The translations under genes and the position numbers were made by a program. A model generated the notes under the pieces. It did no database searches. It was not told the DNA's origin and saw only the letters and a program-made list of their open reading frames with translations. Source: Bacillota bacterium (GTDB lineage: Bacteria > Bacillota > UBA4882 > UBA8346). From it: a DNA stretch of 64,000 nucleotides. The DNA lies in NCBI GenBank assembly GCA_023417475.1, contig JAEZFP010000023.1, positions 1 to 64,000 on the forward strand. The letters run 5' to 3'. Shown here piece after piece: positions 53,381 through 61,671 of the stretch (position 1 is the stretch's first letter; each line of letters starts with the position of its first letter).

Positions 53381-53848
53381 TTATGATGCCGGATTGAGTT
53401 TCTTAATCACCGCAACCTCGTCGCAATTAGGGAATTTGGGGCAATTGATACACTCTTTCCAGACTTTATGGGGCATTTCTTCTTTCACCACTTCGGTAAA
53501 GCCACACTTCAGGAAGAAGCGTACTTGATAGGTCAGGGCGAAAACCTGGTGAATATCGAGCTCCAACGCTTCTTGAATCAGTTCGGCAATCAGCCGTTGG
53601 CCCAACCCTTGATTTTGGTAGCCTTCGCGAATCGCCAACGCGCGCACTTCAGCCAAGTCCTCCCAGATGACATGCAAGGCGCCGCAACCGACCAACTGGC
53701 CGTCGTCCTCAATCAACGTGAACTCGCGTAACGATTCGTATAATGTATTGCGCGAACGCGGCAGCATCACGCCCTTTTCAGCAAACGCGTTGATCAAACT
53801 GTGTAACGCTTCGACATCCGACATTTTCGCCTTCCGATATTGAATCAT
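53381..53848 (-). CDS. ArgA-like GNAT N-acetyltransferase
   Basis: 155 residues from the second ATG with GAGGTTGG. GNAT landmarks are VRALAIREGYQNQGLGQRLIAEL and FALTYQVRFFLKCGF. The C-terminal HKVWKECINCPKFPNCDEVAV is typical of the short N-acetylglutamate-synthase-like group used for arginine synthesis in several Firmicutes. Activity on glutamate is inferred, not shown. Confidence 0.8.
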   Translation of the reverse strand: MIQYRKAKMSDVEALHSLINAFAEKGVMLPRSRNTLYESLREFTLIEDDGQLVGCGALHVIWEDLAEVRALAIREGYQNQGLGQRLIAELIQEALELDIHQVFALTYQVRFFLKCGFTEVVKEEMPHKVWKECINCPKFPNCDEVAVIKKLNPAS

Positions 53849-53983
53849 AACCAACCTCGCTAATTTGTTGAATATTTATTCGTATATTTCGCCACTTAAG
53901 CCAGTATTCCTCTATAAATATACTATGGTTATGTTAAATTATTGATGATTTTTCAATAATAAAAAGCATTTTTAGCGAACGGT

Positions 53984-54682
53984 TCATTCCGCGTGACATC
54001 GTTGCAAAATTTGGATAAAGTTTTCCCCCAACATCCGACTGTAGTGTAATCCAGCCGCCTGATATTGGGCGGTATCTTTTTGCAGCGTTTCGGGATCAAA
54101 ACCCCAACCGGTGATCGTCGCCGCGTCAGCCAGCCATTCATGCAAAACCGCCGCGGTGACCTCGGGATGAAACTGAACTCCAAACGCGCGGTCGCCCCAT
54201 TGGAACGCTTGGTTGGGACAACTGGCCGATCGGGCCAAATGCCGGGCGCCGCCGGGAATCTCAAAGGTGTCCTCATGCCACTGAAACAGCGAAAAACTGG
54301 CCGGAAATCCCTCCAGCAACGGACTCTCCGCCAACCGCTCCAAGCGGTACCATCCCAACTCCCGTTGGGGATTTTTCCGAATCGTCGCCCCCAACACCCG
54401 CGCGCTCAGTTGAGCGCCCAGACAAATTCCGAGTAACGGCCGTTGCAGCCGGAGCGCCGTCTCAATGTAATGCAAATCGGTACGCAAGAACGGATACTCT
54501 TGTTCCTGATAAGCGTTCATCGCCCCGCCCATAACGATTAACCCTTGGTAGTCCGCCAAAACGCGCGGCCGGTCGTCCTGCGGCAATTCTTGATAGTCGA
54601 TCCCAATCCCCGCCGCCGCGAAGATCGTCTCGTACAGGCCCAGTCCTTCCCGCGGGTGATGTTTGCAGACCAATATTTTCAT
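53984..54682 (-). CDS. Class I glutamine amidotransferase domain protein
   Basis: About 232 residues from the ATG. The nucleophile Cys is in LLGICLGAQLSARVLG, with His and Glu in FGVQFHPEVTAAVL, giving a complete GATase1 triad. It is a stand-alone GMP-synthase-like/gamma-glutamyl type (YbaK/GuaA-like), often acting on gamma-glutamyl compounds. The partner is unknown. Confidence 0.85.
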   Translation of the reverse strand: MKILVCKHHPREGLGLYETIFAAAGIGIDYQELPQDDRPRVLADYQGLIVMGGAMNAYQEQEYPFLRTDLHYIETALRLQRPLLGICLGAQLSARVLGATIRKNPQRELGWYRLERLAESPLLEGFPASFSLFQWHEDTFEIPGGARHLARSASCPNQAFQWGDRAFGVQFHPEVTAAVLHEWLADAATITGWGFDPETLQKDTAQYQAAGLHYSRMLGENFIQILQRCHAE

Positions 54683-54785
54683 GTCATGACTCCCGTTTTC
54701 ATTTTCAGCCGTTAAATGAAAAGCCAACGATCCGTAGATCGTTGGCTTAATATTCGTTCGCCATTGCAATAATTATAAAGAAAGA

Positions 54786-54861
<76 letters not shown>

Positions 54862-54878
54862 ATTCGGGAAATGAATAA

Positions 54879-54955
54879 TGGCGGAGCCGACGGGACTCGA
54901 ACCCGCGGTCTCCAACGTGACAGGCTGGCATGTTAGCCGACTACACCACGGCTCC
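54879..54955 (-). tRNA. tRNA-Asp (GTC), CCA encoded
   Basis: 77 nt with acceptor GGAGCCG/CGGCTCC, discriminator G, encoded CCA and anticodon GTC in CCTGTCACG. T-loop GGTTCGAGTCC. Confidence 0.95.
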
Positions 54956-54963
54956 GCATAAAA

Positions 54964-55040
54964 TGGTGGTCGCGACTGGACTCGAACCAGTGACCTCTGC
55001 GATGTGAACGCAGCGCTCTAACCGACTGAGCTACGCGACC
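54964..55040 (-). tRNA. tRNA-Val (CAC), CCA encoded
   Basis: 77 nt with acceptor GGTCGCG/CGCGACC, discriminator A and encoded CCA. The anticodon loop TTCACAT in a CTGCG/CGCAG stem gives CAC, reading GUG. Val-CAC supplements the more usual Val-TAC. Three tRNAs lie head-to-tail (Val, Asp, Phe). Confidence 0.93.
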
Positions 55041-55141
55041 AGAATCACGACGCATGAATGATTATAACATCTACAAAACCGGAAGTCAAGCCTATATCTG
55101 CTGGTATTTTCATACTGTAAAAATTACTAAAAATGATTTGG

Positions 55142-55522
55142 TTATTTTGGGCCGGATTGCAACATACTGGTGCCGAAAGCAACCAGCGCCATGGTGGCCA
55201 ACATTCCCAACAGGACCAGGGTGAGGCTGTAACGATCCTCTTTCCGGTCGTGACGTTGCGAATTCACGAACAAACCAAACGCACAGGTGGCAAAAAGAAC
55301 CACACAAAAGAAGAGCGCCCAACGTAGCAAGGTCTGGTTCCAATTCGGGGGGACATCCACTCCCAACAACCGATCGAAAAAGGTTACATTGCGCGGTTTG
55401 GCCATCCAGATGAGCCCGGCGGCAAACAACACAGCCGTCCAAGCGACAATCTCCATCCAGCGAATCATCTTGCACCAAAAATCGGGGCCACGTCGCTCAA
55501 ACCGTCTCGGTTCCTGAGCCAT
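55142..55522 (-). CDS. Hypothetical membrane protein, three hydrophobic helices
   Basis: 126 residues with helices about WMEIVAWTAVLFAAGLIWMA, LLRWALFFCVVLFATCAFGLFV and LTLVLLGMLATMALVAFG. No family recognised. ATG lies inside the 3' end of the pseudouridine synthase gene with AGGAGAGG, so it is coupled to it. Runs toward the tRNA cluster. Confidence 0.65.
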   Translation of the reverse strand: MAQEPRRFERRGPDFWCKMIRWMEIVAWTAVLFAAGLIWMAKPRNVTFFDRLLGVDVPPNWNQTLLRWALFFCVVLFATCAFGLFVNSQRHDRKEDRYSLTLVLLGMLATMALVAFGTSMLQSGPK

Positions 55523-56234
55523 TGTGAATCACCTCTCCTAATGTTACTACTTCCACGTCGTATGTAACCCACGGAAATTGCCGTGGTGGAAGAGATTGGA
55601 ATGATAAACCTTGTTTGGTAACGGGATGGGCAAAAGCCAGACCGGCCGACCACAGGGCAATCTGTTGACCGGGCCGATTGCGATCGGCTCCGTATTTCTG
55701 ATCGCCGTACAGCGGATGGCCAATGGCGGCAAATTGGACCCGAATCTGATGGGACCGGCCTGTCAATAGGTTGACTTTGACTAGCGTCATTCCCGCAGCC
55801 GTCGCCATCGTCTGATAATCAAGGACGGCTTCTTTGGCGCCCGGCGTGGTCGCCGGGACAACCGCCACCCGATTTAGCCCTTGATCTTTGAAAAGATAAT
55901 GCCGTAATCGGCCCGCGGGATTGGCGGGCGAGCCGTGAACCACCGCCAAATAGCTTTTATGGAATTGACGGTCACGCACTTGCTCCGACAGCCGTCCGGC
56001 CGCTTTGGAGGTTTTCGCAAAAACCATAATCCCGCCGACCGGGCGATCGAGACGATGAATCAACCCCAGAAAGACATTGCCCGGCTTTTGATGACGAATT
56101 TTCAAGTATTCCTTCAACCAGGTCAGAAAATCCCGGTCGCCCGTTGCGTCCGCTTGGGTTGGCATATTGACCGGTTTCACCGCAACCAGTAAGTGGTTGT
56201 CCTCAAATACAATCTCCGGACCCAATGGGGTCAT
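55497..56234 (-). CDS. RluA-family pseudouridine synthase
   Basis: About 245 residues. The catalytic HRLDR motif is in GLIHRLDRPVGGIMVFAKT, and the RLLTGRSHQIRVQFAAIGHPL block matches the family. No S4 domain is visible, so it is the short type, acting on 23S rRNA or tRNA uridines; the target is unknown. ATG overlaps the stop of the methyltransferase gene (ATGA); the frame is open further upstream. Confidence 0.88.
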   Translation of the reverse strand: MTPLGPEIVFEDNHLLVAVKPVNMPTQADATGDRDFLTWLKEYLKIRHQKPGNVFLGLIHRLDRPVGGIMVFAKTSKAAGRLSEQVRDRQFHKSYLAVVHGSPANPAGRLRHYLFKDQGLNRVAVVPATTPGAKEAVLDYQTMATAAGMTLVKVNLLTGRSHQIRVQFAAIGHPLYGDQKYGADRNRPGQQIALWSAGLAFAHPVTKQGLSFQSLPPRQFPWVTYDVEVVTLGEVIHNGSGTETV

Positions 56235-57100
56235 TCGGTCCGCTCCCACCGGGCGCAGTTGCCGCAGGGCAACGCCAATCCGGAATCGGCGATGGCCAAT
56301 CCCACTTCCCCCGCGGTGACATTCCCCCGGAACTTCGCCTTTAAATGCATGGCCAACATCGTTTCCAGCACCGCCGGGGTAATTCCGTTGGTATAGCTGT
56401 TCAATAAAAAGAACAGCGGTTGCGGGGTCAATACTTGGGCGCAAGCTTCGACCAACTCATATAGGGCGTCTTCCAATTTCCACACTTCACCGCCGGGACC
56501 TCGTCCAAATGAAGGCGGATCCATGATAATTCCGTCATAAAAATGTTCCCGACGTTGTTCGCGACGGACAAACTTGAGCGCATCATCGACAATATACCGT
56601 ACCGGACGTTCACCCATACCCGAAAGGGTCAGGTTCTCCTTTGCCAGAGCCACCATGCCCTTGGCCGCATCAACGTGACAGACTTCCGCGCCGGCTGCCG
56701 CGGCCGCAACCGTGGCGCCGCCGGTATAAGCGAACAGATTGAGCACCTTCACCGGTTTGGCGGCCGCGGCAATCTTGGGCATGAACCATTTCCAGTTTGC
56801 GGCTTGTTCCGGGAAAAGCCCGGTGTGTTTAAAACCCATCGGCCGGACGGTAAACGCGAGATCGCGATAGCGCATCACCCAGCGTTCCGGCAACCGTTCC
56901 CGAAATTCCCACTCGCCGCCGCCATTACTGCTGCGATGGTAAAATCCGTGGGGTTTATGCCATGCCGGATCATTATTTACAATTGGCCAGATAACATGAG
57001 GATCGGGCCGACGCAAAATATATTTCCCCCAACGTTCCAACCGTTCACCCAAACCCGCGTCAAGCAATTCATAGTCCCGCCAATCGTCGGCTATCCACAT
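56231..57100 (-). CDS. Class I SAM-dependent rRNA-type methyltransferase (RlmI/RlmK-like)
   Basis: 289 residues. Motif I is VLNLFAYTGGATVAAAAAGA, the acidic residue is CHVDAAKGMV, and the catalytic motif IV is DGIIMDPPSFGRG. The N-terminal half lacks a PUA domain. Often such proteins methylate rRNA cytosine or guanine; the target is unknown. It forms a translationally coupled unit with the RluA-like gene. Confidence 0.8.
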   Translation of the reverse strand: MWIADDWRDYELLDAGLGERLERWGKYILRRPDPHVIWPIVNNDPAWHKPHGFYHRSSNGGGEWEFRERLPERWVMRYRDLAFTVRPMGFKHTGLFPEQAANWKWFMPKIAAAAKPVKVLNLFAYTGGATVAAAAAGAEVCHVDAAKGMVALAKENLTLSGMGERPVRYIVDDALKFVRREQRREHFYDGIIMDPPSFGRGPGGEVWKLEDALYELVEACAQVLTPQPLFFLLNSYTNGITPAVLETMLAMHLKAKFRGNVTAGEVGLAIADSGLALPCGNCARWERTE

Positions 57101-57142
57101 GAAGCAAATTACCCCCAGTATAAATTCATATAAATTGTATCA

Positions 57143-58849
57143 TTACGGATATTCTTCGTCAACACCACCGGTAACAGCGGTTTCCATTGGGGTTTCAGTT
57201 TTAACAACCGCCTTATTGGCGGCCGGCAAATAGATAAAAAAGGTGGTACCGACATTCTCCTGGGATTCGATTTCGATATAACCGTCATGTTGCTTAATGA
57301 TTGAATACGAAGTAGCTAAACCTAAACCGCTGCCAGCTTTTTTCGTGGTAAAGTACGGGTCAAATATTTTCAAGAGATTTTCCTTGGCAATGCCTGAACC
57401 TTGGTCTTTCACGGCAATCTTCACATAATTGCCCAGATTAAAACGTGTCCCCTCTTCAATGCAAAGGTTCTCCGCACTGATATAGATTATCCCACCTTTG
57501 GGCATTGCCTGTTTGGCATTGAGCACCAGGTTGTGGATAACCTGGCTGATCTGTCCCTCGTCGATATTGGTCACCCATAAATCGTTGGCCATTGCGAACT
57601 TTAACTTGATACTTGCTCCTCTAAGCGCAAATTCAGCGGTATCGGTAATCAATTCGACCAGGGAGGTATCCTTTTTTACCGGAGCCCCTCCTTTCGAAAA
57701 CGTAAGTAACTGTTTGGTCAAATTGCTGGCTTTACGAGTCGTTTCGATCGTATTGATTAAGTCTGGTTTAATATCTACATTATTCTTCAATTTAATCATC
57801 GCTAACTGGAGGTTAGCCAGGATAGCCGTTAAAACATTATTAAAATCATGGGCGATTCCACCCGCGAGAATGCCAAGCGACTCCAACTTCTCGGCTCGTA
57901 ACAGTTCCTGCTGGATTTTTAACTTTTCGGAGATGTCCTGGAAAACCGTTACGGTACCAACACTCACCCCCACATTGGTTTTAATCGGAGAACTATCCGT
58001 AGCAACCGGAACTTCATGTAAATCCCGCGTCACTAATATCAAGTTGTTGAATATCTCATGGGATACGATTTTAGGGCGAGGTTCGCTCGTTTGATCATCA
58101 ATTATATAAAGTATTTTCTCAAGCGGCGCTCCGATCGCCTCGACCCGGGAGTATCCGGTCAGCGTGGCAGCGGCTTCATTAAACAAAATGATGCGTTCAT
58201 TTTGATCGGTAACCACCACTCCTTCGCCAAGCGAATTTAAAGTTACCTTTAATAACTCCCTTTCCGAAGCCAAGATCGTCTCTTGTTCCGCAAACCGCTG
58301 ATCCGCCTCTGCCCTCGCCTGGTTTGAAGCCGCGGTATGGATTCGGATCGCTTCCGTCTTATGTTGGAGATCCTGATATGCAATATCCAGTTTCGCGGTT
58401 TGTACCCCCAGTTCTTTGTTGGCGGCTGTCAGTTCCTCCTGTTTCAATTGCAGAGTCGCTTCAGCTCGCTTATAATCGCTGATATCAGTCACTAAAACAA
58501 TGGTCCCGGCAAATTGGTCTTTTTCAGCGATGGGCGCTATGGACAACTTTGTATAAACACAAGTTCCATCTTTTTTGAAAAGTTGGAAATCATCTTGCTC
58601 GGCAATATCATTCTTCCATTTTTCAAGATTTTTTTGACAAATCGCGATGCCCTGATCATCCATAAAATCAAACCAATATCTTCCAATCATCTCCTTGGTA
58701 GAATAACCGAGCAACTCCGCTAGACAGGGATTTACGAAGATAATGATACCATCTTGGCCGACAATCCAAATGCCTTCCCGGACAAGCCTCATGATCCGGT
58801 GGTAAAATTCCTCGCTTTTCTGGAATTTCTGTTGGTTATCAATTGCCAT
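57143..58849 (-). CDS. Cytosolic PAS-domain histidine kinase (NtrB-like, GHKL)
   Basis: 568 residues, no transmembrane segments. A first PAS domain (MRLVREGIWIVGQDGIIIFVN..) and a second (LNSLGEGVVVTDQNERIILFNEAA) are linked by a coiled-coil-like helix of ~90 residues (KRAEATLQLKQEELTAANKE). The HisKA motif is GGIAHDFNNVLTAILANL, and HATPase boxes are LVLNAKQAM, DQGSGIAKENLL and GSGLGLATS. The partner regulator is not adjacent, so it is an orphan kinase. Starts after GGAGG. Confidence 0.92.
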   Translation of the reverse strand: MAIDNQQKFQKSEEFYHRIMRLVREGIWIVGQDGIIIFVNPCLAELLGYSTKEMIGRYWFDFMDDQGIAICQKNLEKWKNDIAEQDDFQLFKKDGTCVYTKLSIAPIAEKDQFAGTIVLVTDISDYKRAEATLQLKQEELTAANKELGVQTAKLDIAYQDLQHKTEAIRIHTAASNQARAEADQRFAEQETILASERELLKVTLNSLGEGVVVTDQNERIILFNEAAATLTGYSRVEAIGAPLEKILYIIDDQTSEPRPKIVSHEIFNNLILVTRDLHEVPVATDSSPIKTNVGVSVGTVTVFQDISEKLKIQQELLRAEKLESLGILAGGIAHDFNNVLTAILANLQLAMIKLKNNVDIKPDLINTIETTRKASNLTKQLLTFSKGGAPVKKDTSLVELITDTAEFALRGASIKLKFAMANDLWVTNIDEGQISQVIHNLVLNAKQAMPKGGIIYISAENLCIEEGTRFNLGNYVKIAVKDQGSGIAKENLLKIFDPYFTTKKAGSGLGLATSYSIIKQHDGYIEIESQENVGTTFFIYLPAANKAVVKTETPMETAVTGGVDEEYP

Positions 58850-59183
58850 TGATAAATACCTCCTTCACCGAGTCCCTTTTAACCATCACTTTCATAACCT
58901 TTTTTTGGCAAGCTAATTCTCCGAATAACGAATAAACCGTCTATCTACCACCCGCCCATCGCCCATCGCCCATCTTGGCATCTCATAATTTTACAAGAAT
59001 TGTTATAAAGATTCTTTCGGACAACGGATTCCCCTTTAAAATTATGGGTTAGTCAACGGTTAATTTTCAAGCGGCGTTACTGGTCCATATTTAGAAAATG
59101 GGATAATATTTGGAAAGAGGGTTTTTGCGTTGGTTGAGTAAAAAACAAACACCCGCAATTTAGCAGGTGTTTGTTAAAAATTT
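58850..59183. other. Intergenic region between the PAS kinase and tRNA-Glu
   Basis: About 330 nt. Contains the 7-bp repeat CGCCCAT three times near 58953-58972 and low-complexity AT-rich parts. No gene or recognised RNA; probably holds the kinase promoter. Confidence 0.4.
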
Positions 59184-59259
59184 TGGTAGTCCCAAGGGGA
59201 TTCGAACCCCTGTCACCGCCGTGAAAGGGCGGTGTCCTAGGCCTCTAGACGATGGGACC
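59184..59259 (-). tRNA. tRNA-Glu (TTC), CCA encoded
   Basis: 76 nt. Acceptor GGTCCCA/TGGGACT with a G-U pair, discriminator A and CCA. The anticodon loop CTTTCAC in CCGCC/GGCGG gives TTC. Confidence 0.95.
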
Positions 59260-59446
59260 ACGAATTTGACTTTTCTAAATTATAAGCTGAAATTTGTCCA
59301 ATCGTCAACAGGTTTTTGAAAACGGGCGTGCCATTTTCCTGAAAACCACCTGGTATATGGTTTTCGAATCTGACGTCACGCGCTGTTAGGTTTGATCTTC
59401 GCAATAAATCATGATACGATTAGACTATTCATAAAGGAGCAAAAAC

Positions 59447-60265
59447 ATGGATCAACTTTTATTTGGTATTTCGGGGTTGCCCCTCGGCGACGGAACCGTC
59501 AAATATAACTATCCGAGCGGCATCGCTTATTTGAAAAAACTGGGACTGGACGCGATGGAACTTCCGTTTGTCCGCAATGTGAACGTCACCGCCAAAAATC
59601 GCGACGCCATCCTGGCGGCCAAAAACGAAACCGGGCTGTACCTTTCGGCGCACGGGTCGTATTTCATCAATCTTAACGCCGATGAACCGGAAAAGCAGGA
59701 ACAATCGTTGGAGCGGATTGTCAAGGGGGCCACCGCCTTGCAATGGGTCGAGGGGCGAAGTTTGATCTTTCATCCCGGCTTTTATTTAAATGATTCAAAT
59801 GAAACGACCTATGCCACCATTAAAGAAAACTTATTAAAACTACCCGACCTCGGGGTGCACTATCGCTTGGAAACCACCGGAAAACCCACCCAATTCGGCA
59901 GTCTGGATGAATTGATCGCCTTATGTAAGGACGTGTCCACTTGCCGTCTCTGCATCGACTTTGCTCACATCCATGCCCGAGGCGGCGGGGCGCTCAAAAC
60001 CTATGACGATTTTGCCGCGGTTCTTAGCAAAGTTGCTGACGGTTTGGGTGAAGCGGCGTTGCGGGATCTGCATATTCACTTATCCGGGATTCATTATGGG
60101 GCCAAAGGTGAGAAAAACCACCTGGAGTTCACCGAAAGCGACTTCAATTACACATTCTGTCTCCAAGCGTTAAAAGATTTTGACGTCAAAGGTTGTATCA
60201 TCTGCGAAAGTCCTGTTTTGGAGCGGGATGCTTTGCTTTTAAAAGAAACCTATGCCAAACTTTGA
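59447..60265 (+). CDS. Endonuclease IV-like TIM-barrel protein
   Basis: 272 residues of the AP endonuclease 2/xylose isomerase TIM-barrel fold. Metal-ligand-like motifs occur in LYLSAHGSYFIN, LIFHPGFYL, LRLCIDFAHIHARGG and GIHYGAKGEKNHLEF, in the order seen in deoxyribonuclease IV. Sequence drift is high, so AP endonuclease activity is probable, not certain. It has AAAGGAG upstream and a hairpin after the stop. Confidence 0.75.
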   Translation: MDQLLFGISGLPLGDGTVKYNYPSGIAYLKKLGLDAMELPFVRNVNVTAKNRDAILAAKNETGLYLSAHGSYFINLNADEPEKQEQSLERIVKGATALQWVEGRSLIFHPGFYLNDSNETTYATIKENLLKLPDLGVHYRLETTGKPTQFGSLDELIALCKDVSTCRLCIDFAHIHARGGGALKTYDDFAAVLSKVADGLGEAALRDLHIHLSGIHYGAKGEKNHLEFTESDFNYTFCLQALKDFDVKGCIICESPVLERDALLLKETYAKL

Positions 60266-60376
60266 GGAGACCGCGAGAAATAAAAAAGCCGCTCTCACTG
60301 GCAGTGATTGAGCAACTCGATAGGTCTGCGCAAGGGTCTTCTTTTTAATTAATTCAAAAGTGGTAGTCCCAACCCG

Positions 60377-60556
60377 TTACCTGCTCTTATCCGTGTCTAA
60401 ACCACGATCGGATCTTTTTAAACAACGCAAACAACGGTAATACTTCCGCCACTGTACCCGCACAACCACCCGGACGAACTCGTCCAATACCTCCCGTCCC
60501 ACCGCCGCTACAATTATTTGGTAAAGTTGAGCGTACCGATCGCCGTCATTTGCCAT
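60377..60556 (-). CDS. Small basic protein with a CxxC, unknown
   Basis: 59 residues, too short for routine ORF calls, but with a clear site AGAAGGT 6 nt before the ATG (60554-60556). The C-terminal part is basic (QWRKYYRCLRCLKRSDRG) and has one CxxC. It lies next to mobile-element-like genes; the function is unknown. Confidence 0.6.
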   Translation of the reverse strand: MANDGDRYAQLYQIIVAAVGREVLDEFVRVVVRVQWRKYYRCLRCLKRSDRGLDTDKSR

Positions 60557-60720
60557 TTTTCTACCTTCTTCCGTAAGAATCGTATAAAAAATGTAATAAT
60601 GTAAATTTATTATAAATCCTTGTGGCGTTCGTGTAAAGCAGTGGAGATTAGCGAAAAAACTGAACTGCTGTTATTTTTCGACACATTTATACCATTTCAA
60701 TGGTAATTTTGTAAATTTTA
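60557..60720. other. Short AT-rich intergenic region
   Basis: Separates the 59-residue protein gene and LuxR-like gene. It shows poly-A/T-rich stretches but no recognised feature. Confidence 0.3.
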
Positions 60721-60993
60721 TTAATGGTTTTTGTAAATGCTTGTAAAAAAAAACACGACCATTTGCGATATATGTCGTAAAAAAATCTCCAAAAATTTTT
60801 TACGGTCAATAAGTTGGTACCGGCTTTGCAAGCCTAATTTGCGATAAATTTTGGTCAAATGGTCCTTGACCGCTTGTTTGCTAATACCTAGTTTTTGGGC
60901 AATTTGAGCATTAGTAAGTTCCCGGGTCACGTGATAGACGATCTCCAGTTCGCGGTCGGTTAATCGTGGATGGTGTCGGTGTTTTTTACTCAT
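60721..60993 (-). CDS. LuxR-type HTH protein
   Basis: About 90 residues, essentially just a LuxR/GerE-type DNA-binding domain: LTDRELEIVYHVTRELTNAQIAQKLGISKQAVKDHLTKIYRKLGL. No receiver or ligand domain is present. The C terminus is aromatic-rich. Its ATG (60991-60993) overlaps the end of an upstream 11-residue leader frame; it lacks a ribosome binding site of its own. Confidence 0.75.
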   Translation of the reverse strand: MSKKHRHHPRLTDRELEIVYHVTRELTNAQIAQKLGISKQAVKDHLTKIYRKLGLQSRYQLIDRKKFLEIFLRHISQMVVFFFTSIYKNH

Positions 60994-61021
60994 GTGTAAA
61001 CGCCGCACTAATGTGCGGCAT
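60986..61021 (-). CDS. Predicted leader peptide overlapping the LuxR-like start
   Basis: ATG (61019-61021) with AGGAG 6 nt upstream encodes 11 residues, MPHISAAFTHE, and stops at TAA 60986-60988. It overlaps the LuxR-like ATG by 8 nt in another frame, which suggests translational coupling or leader-controlled expression. The frame is short, so function is an inference. Confidence 0.5.
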   Translation of the reverse strand: MPHISAAFTHE

Positions 61022-61123
61022 GGGCAACTCCTTGACTTGCTTTCCGGCAAAAGTTATAATTTTAGATAACAAAAGGGAAGCTCCCACCTTTGCGCCGGGA
61101 GAGCTTCCCCTGAGTCATTATGA

Positions 61124-61165
61124 GCAAAAGGATCGCTTACGCGGTCACTTTTGCTTGTTTTTATT
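61124..61165 (+). terminator. Plus-strand terminator-like hairpin
   Basis: GCAAAAG and CTTTTGC flank inner GATCGC/GCGGTC with a TTAC loop, followed by TTGTTTTTATTA. It could end an antisense RNA or separate the LuxR-like region from the downstream RHH gene. A second stem (GGGAAGCTCCC with GGGAGAGCTTCCC) lies just left, at about 61076-61110. Confidence 0.65.
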
Positions 61166-61218
61166 ATAGCAAAAGTACATGACTTTCATCAAGAGTCATT
61201 TACCTGGAGGTTGTTGCC

Positions 61219-61380
61219 TTGCCGATTAATAAAGATAATAAAGTGCAAGTTACCGCAATAATACCAACCGAACATCGCGAACTTTTGGAAAAAATCGCCG
61301 CGGATGAGGGACGCCCAAGTTTGTCGGCTCAAATCGCTTACGTGATCAAACGTTATCTGGACGATAAAACCAAACAATAG
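61219..61380 (+). CDS. Small ribbon-helix-helix-type protein
   Basis: 53 residues starting at TTG with GGAGG 8 nt upstream. NKVQVTAIIPTEHRELLEKIAADEGRPSLSAQIAYVIKRYL fits a beta-strand followed by two helices, like CopG/Arc proteins. It abuts the end of the ParR-like gene tail-to-tail. A likely DNA-binding regulator. Confidence 0.7.
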   Translation: MPINKDNKVQVTAIIPTEHRELLEKIAADEGRPSLSAQIAYVIKRYLDDKTKQ

Positions 61381-61671
61381 TCAAAACTCGTCCATTAACT
61401 TCGCCAACTTCGCTCCTAAATCCTCCCCAACCGTTTCAATTGGCGGTTTCGGATGATCCGGAACCATAGCGGCGGCACTCGCGCGTTCGACCGGTACCGC
61501 CGTCGGAACCTTTGGATCGATCGCAACCGATCGATCCGGAACTTGCAGCTGCCGGCGCAACACATTCCGGATCCAAACACTCCGTTCCCGATCCGGCTGC
61601 CGCATCAACTCCTCATACAATTCCGGATCAGTCTCCGGATTGACGCGAAATTCAAACTTCTGACTGGCCAT
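61381..61671 (-). CDS. ParR-like ribbon-helix-helix DNA-binding adaptor
   Basis: 96 residues. N-terminal KFEFRVNPETDPELYEEL and RSVWIRNVLRRQL look like an RHH domain; the C-terminal Pro/Ala-rich region ends in LGAKLAKLMDEF, suitable for binding filament ends. Its ATG overlaps the parM stop (TAATG), the order typical of parM-parR operons. Name by position and pattern only. Confidence 0.65.
   Translation of the reverse strand: MASQKFEFRVNPETDPELYEELMRQPDRERSVWIRNVLRRQLQVPDRSVAIDPKVPTAVPVERASAAAMVPDHPKPPIETVGEDLGAKLAKLMDEF

Noticed and set aside
59184..59259. tRNA-Glu as attachment site of the 60-64 kb element
   Set aside because: The element lies on the 5' side of the tRNA, no direct repeat of its 3' end was seen, and no integrase is in view.
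61076..61110. c-di-GMP-I riboswitch upstream of the LuxR-like gene
   Set aside because: A CGCAAAG fragment occurs in a hairpin loop, but the conserved CACGCACAGGGCAAACC and tetraloop receptor parts are absent.
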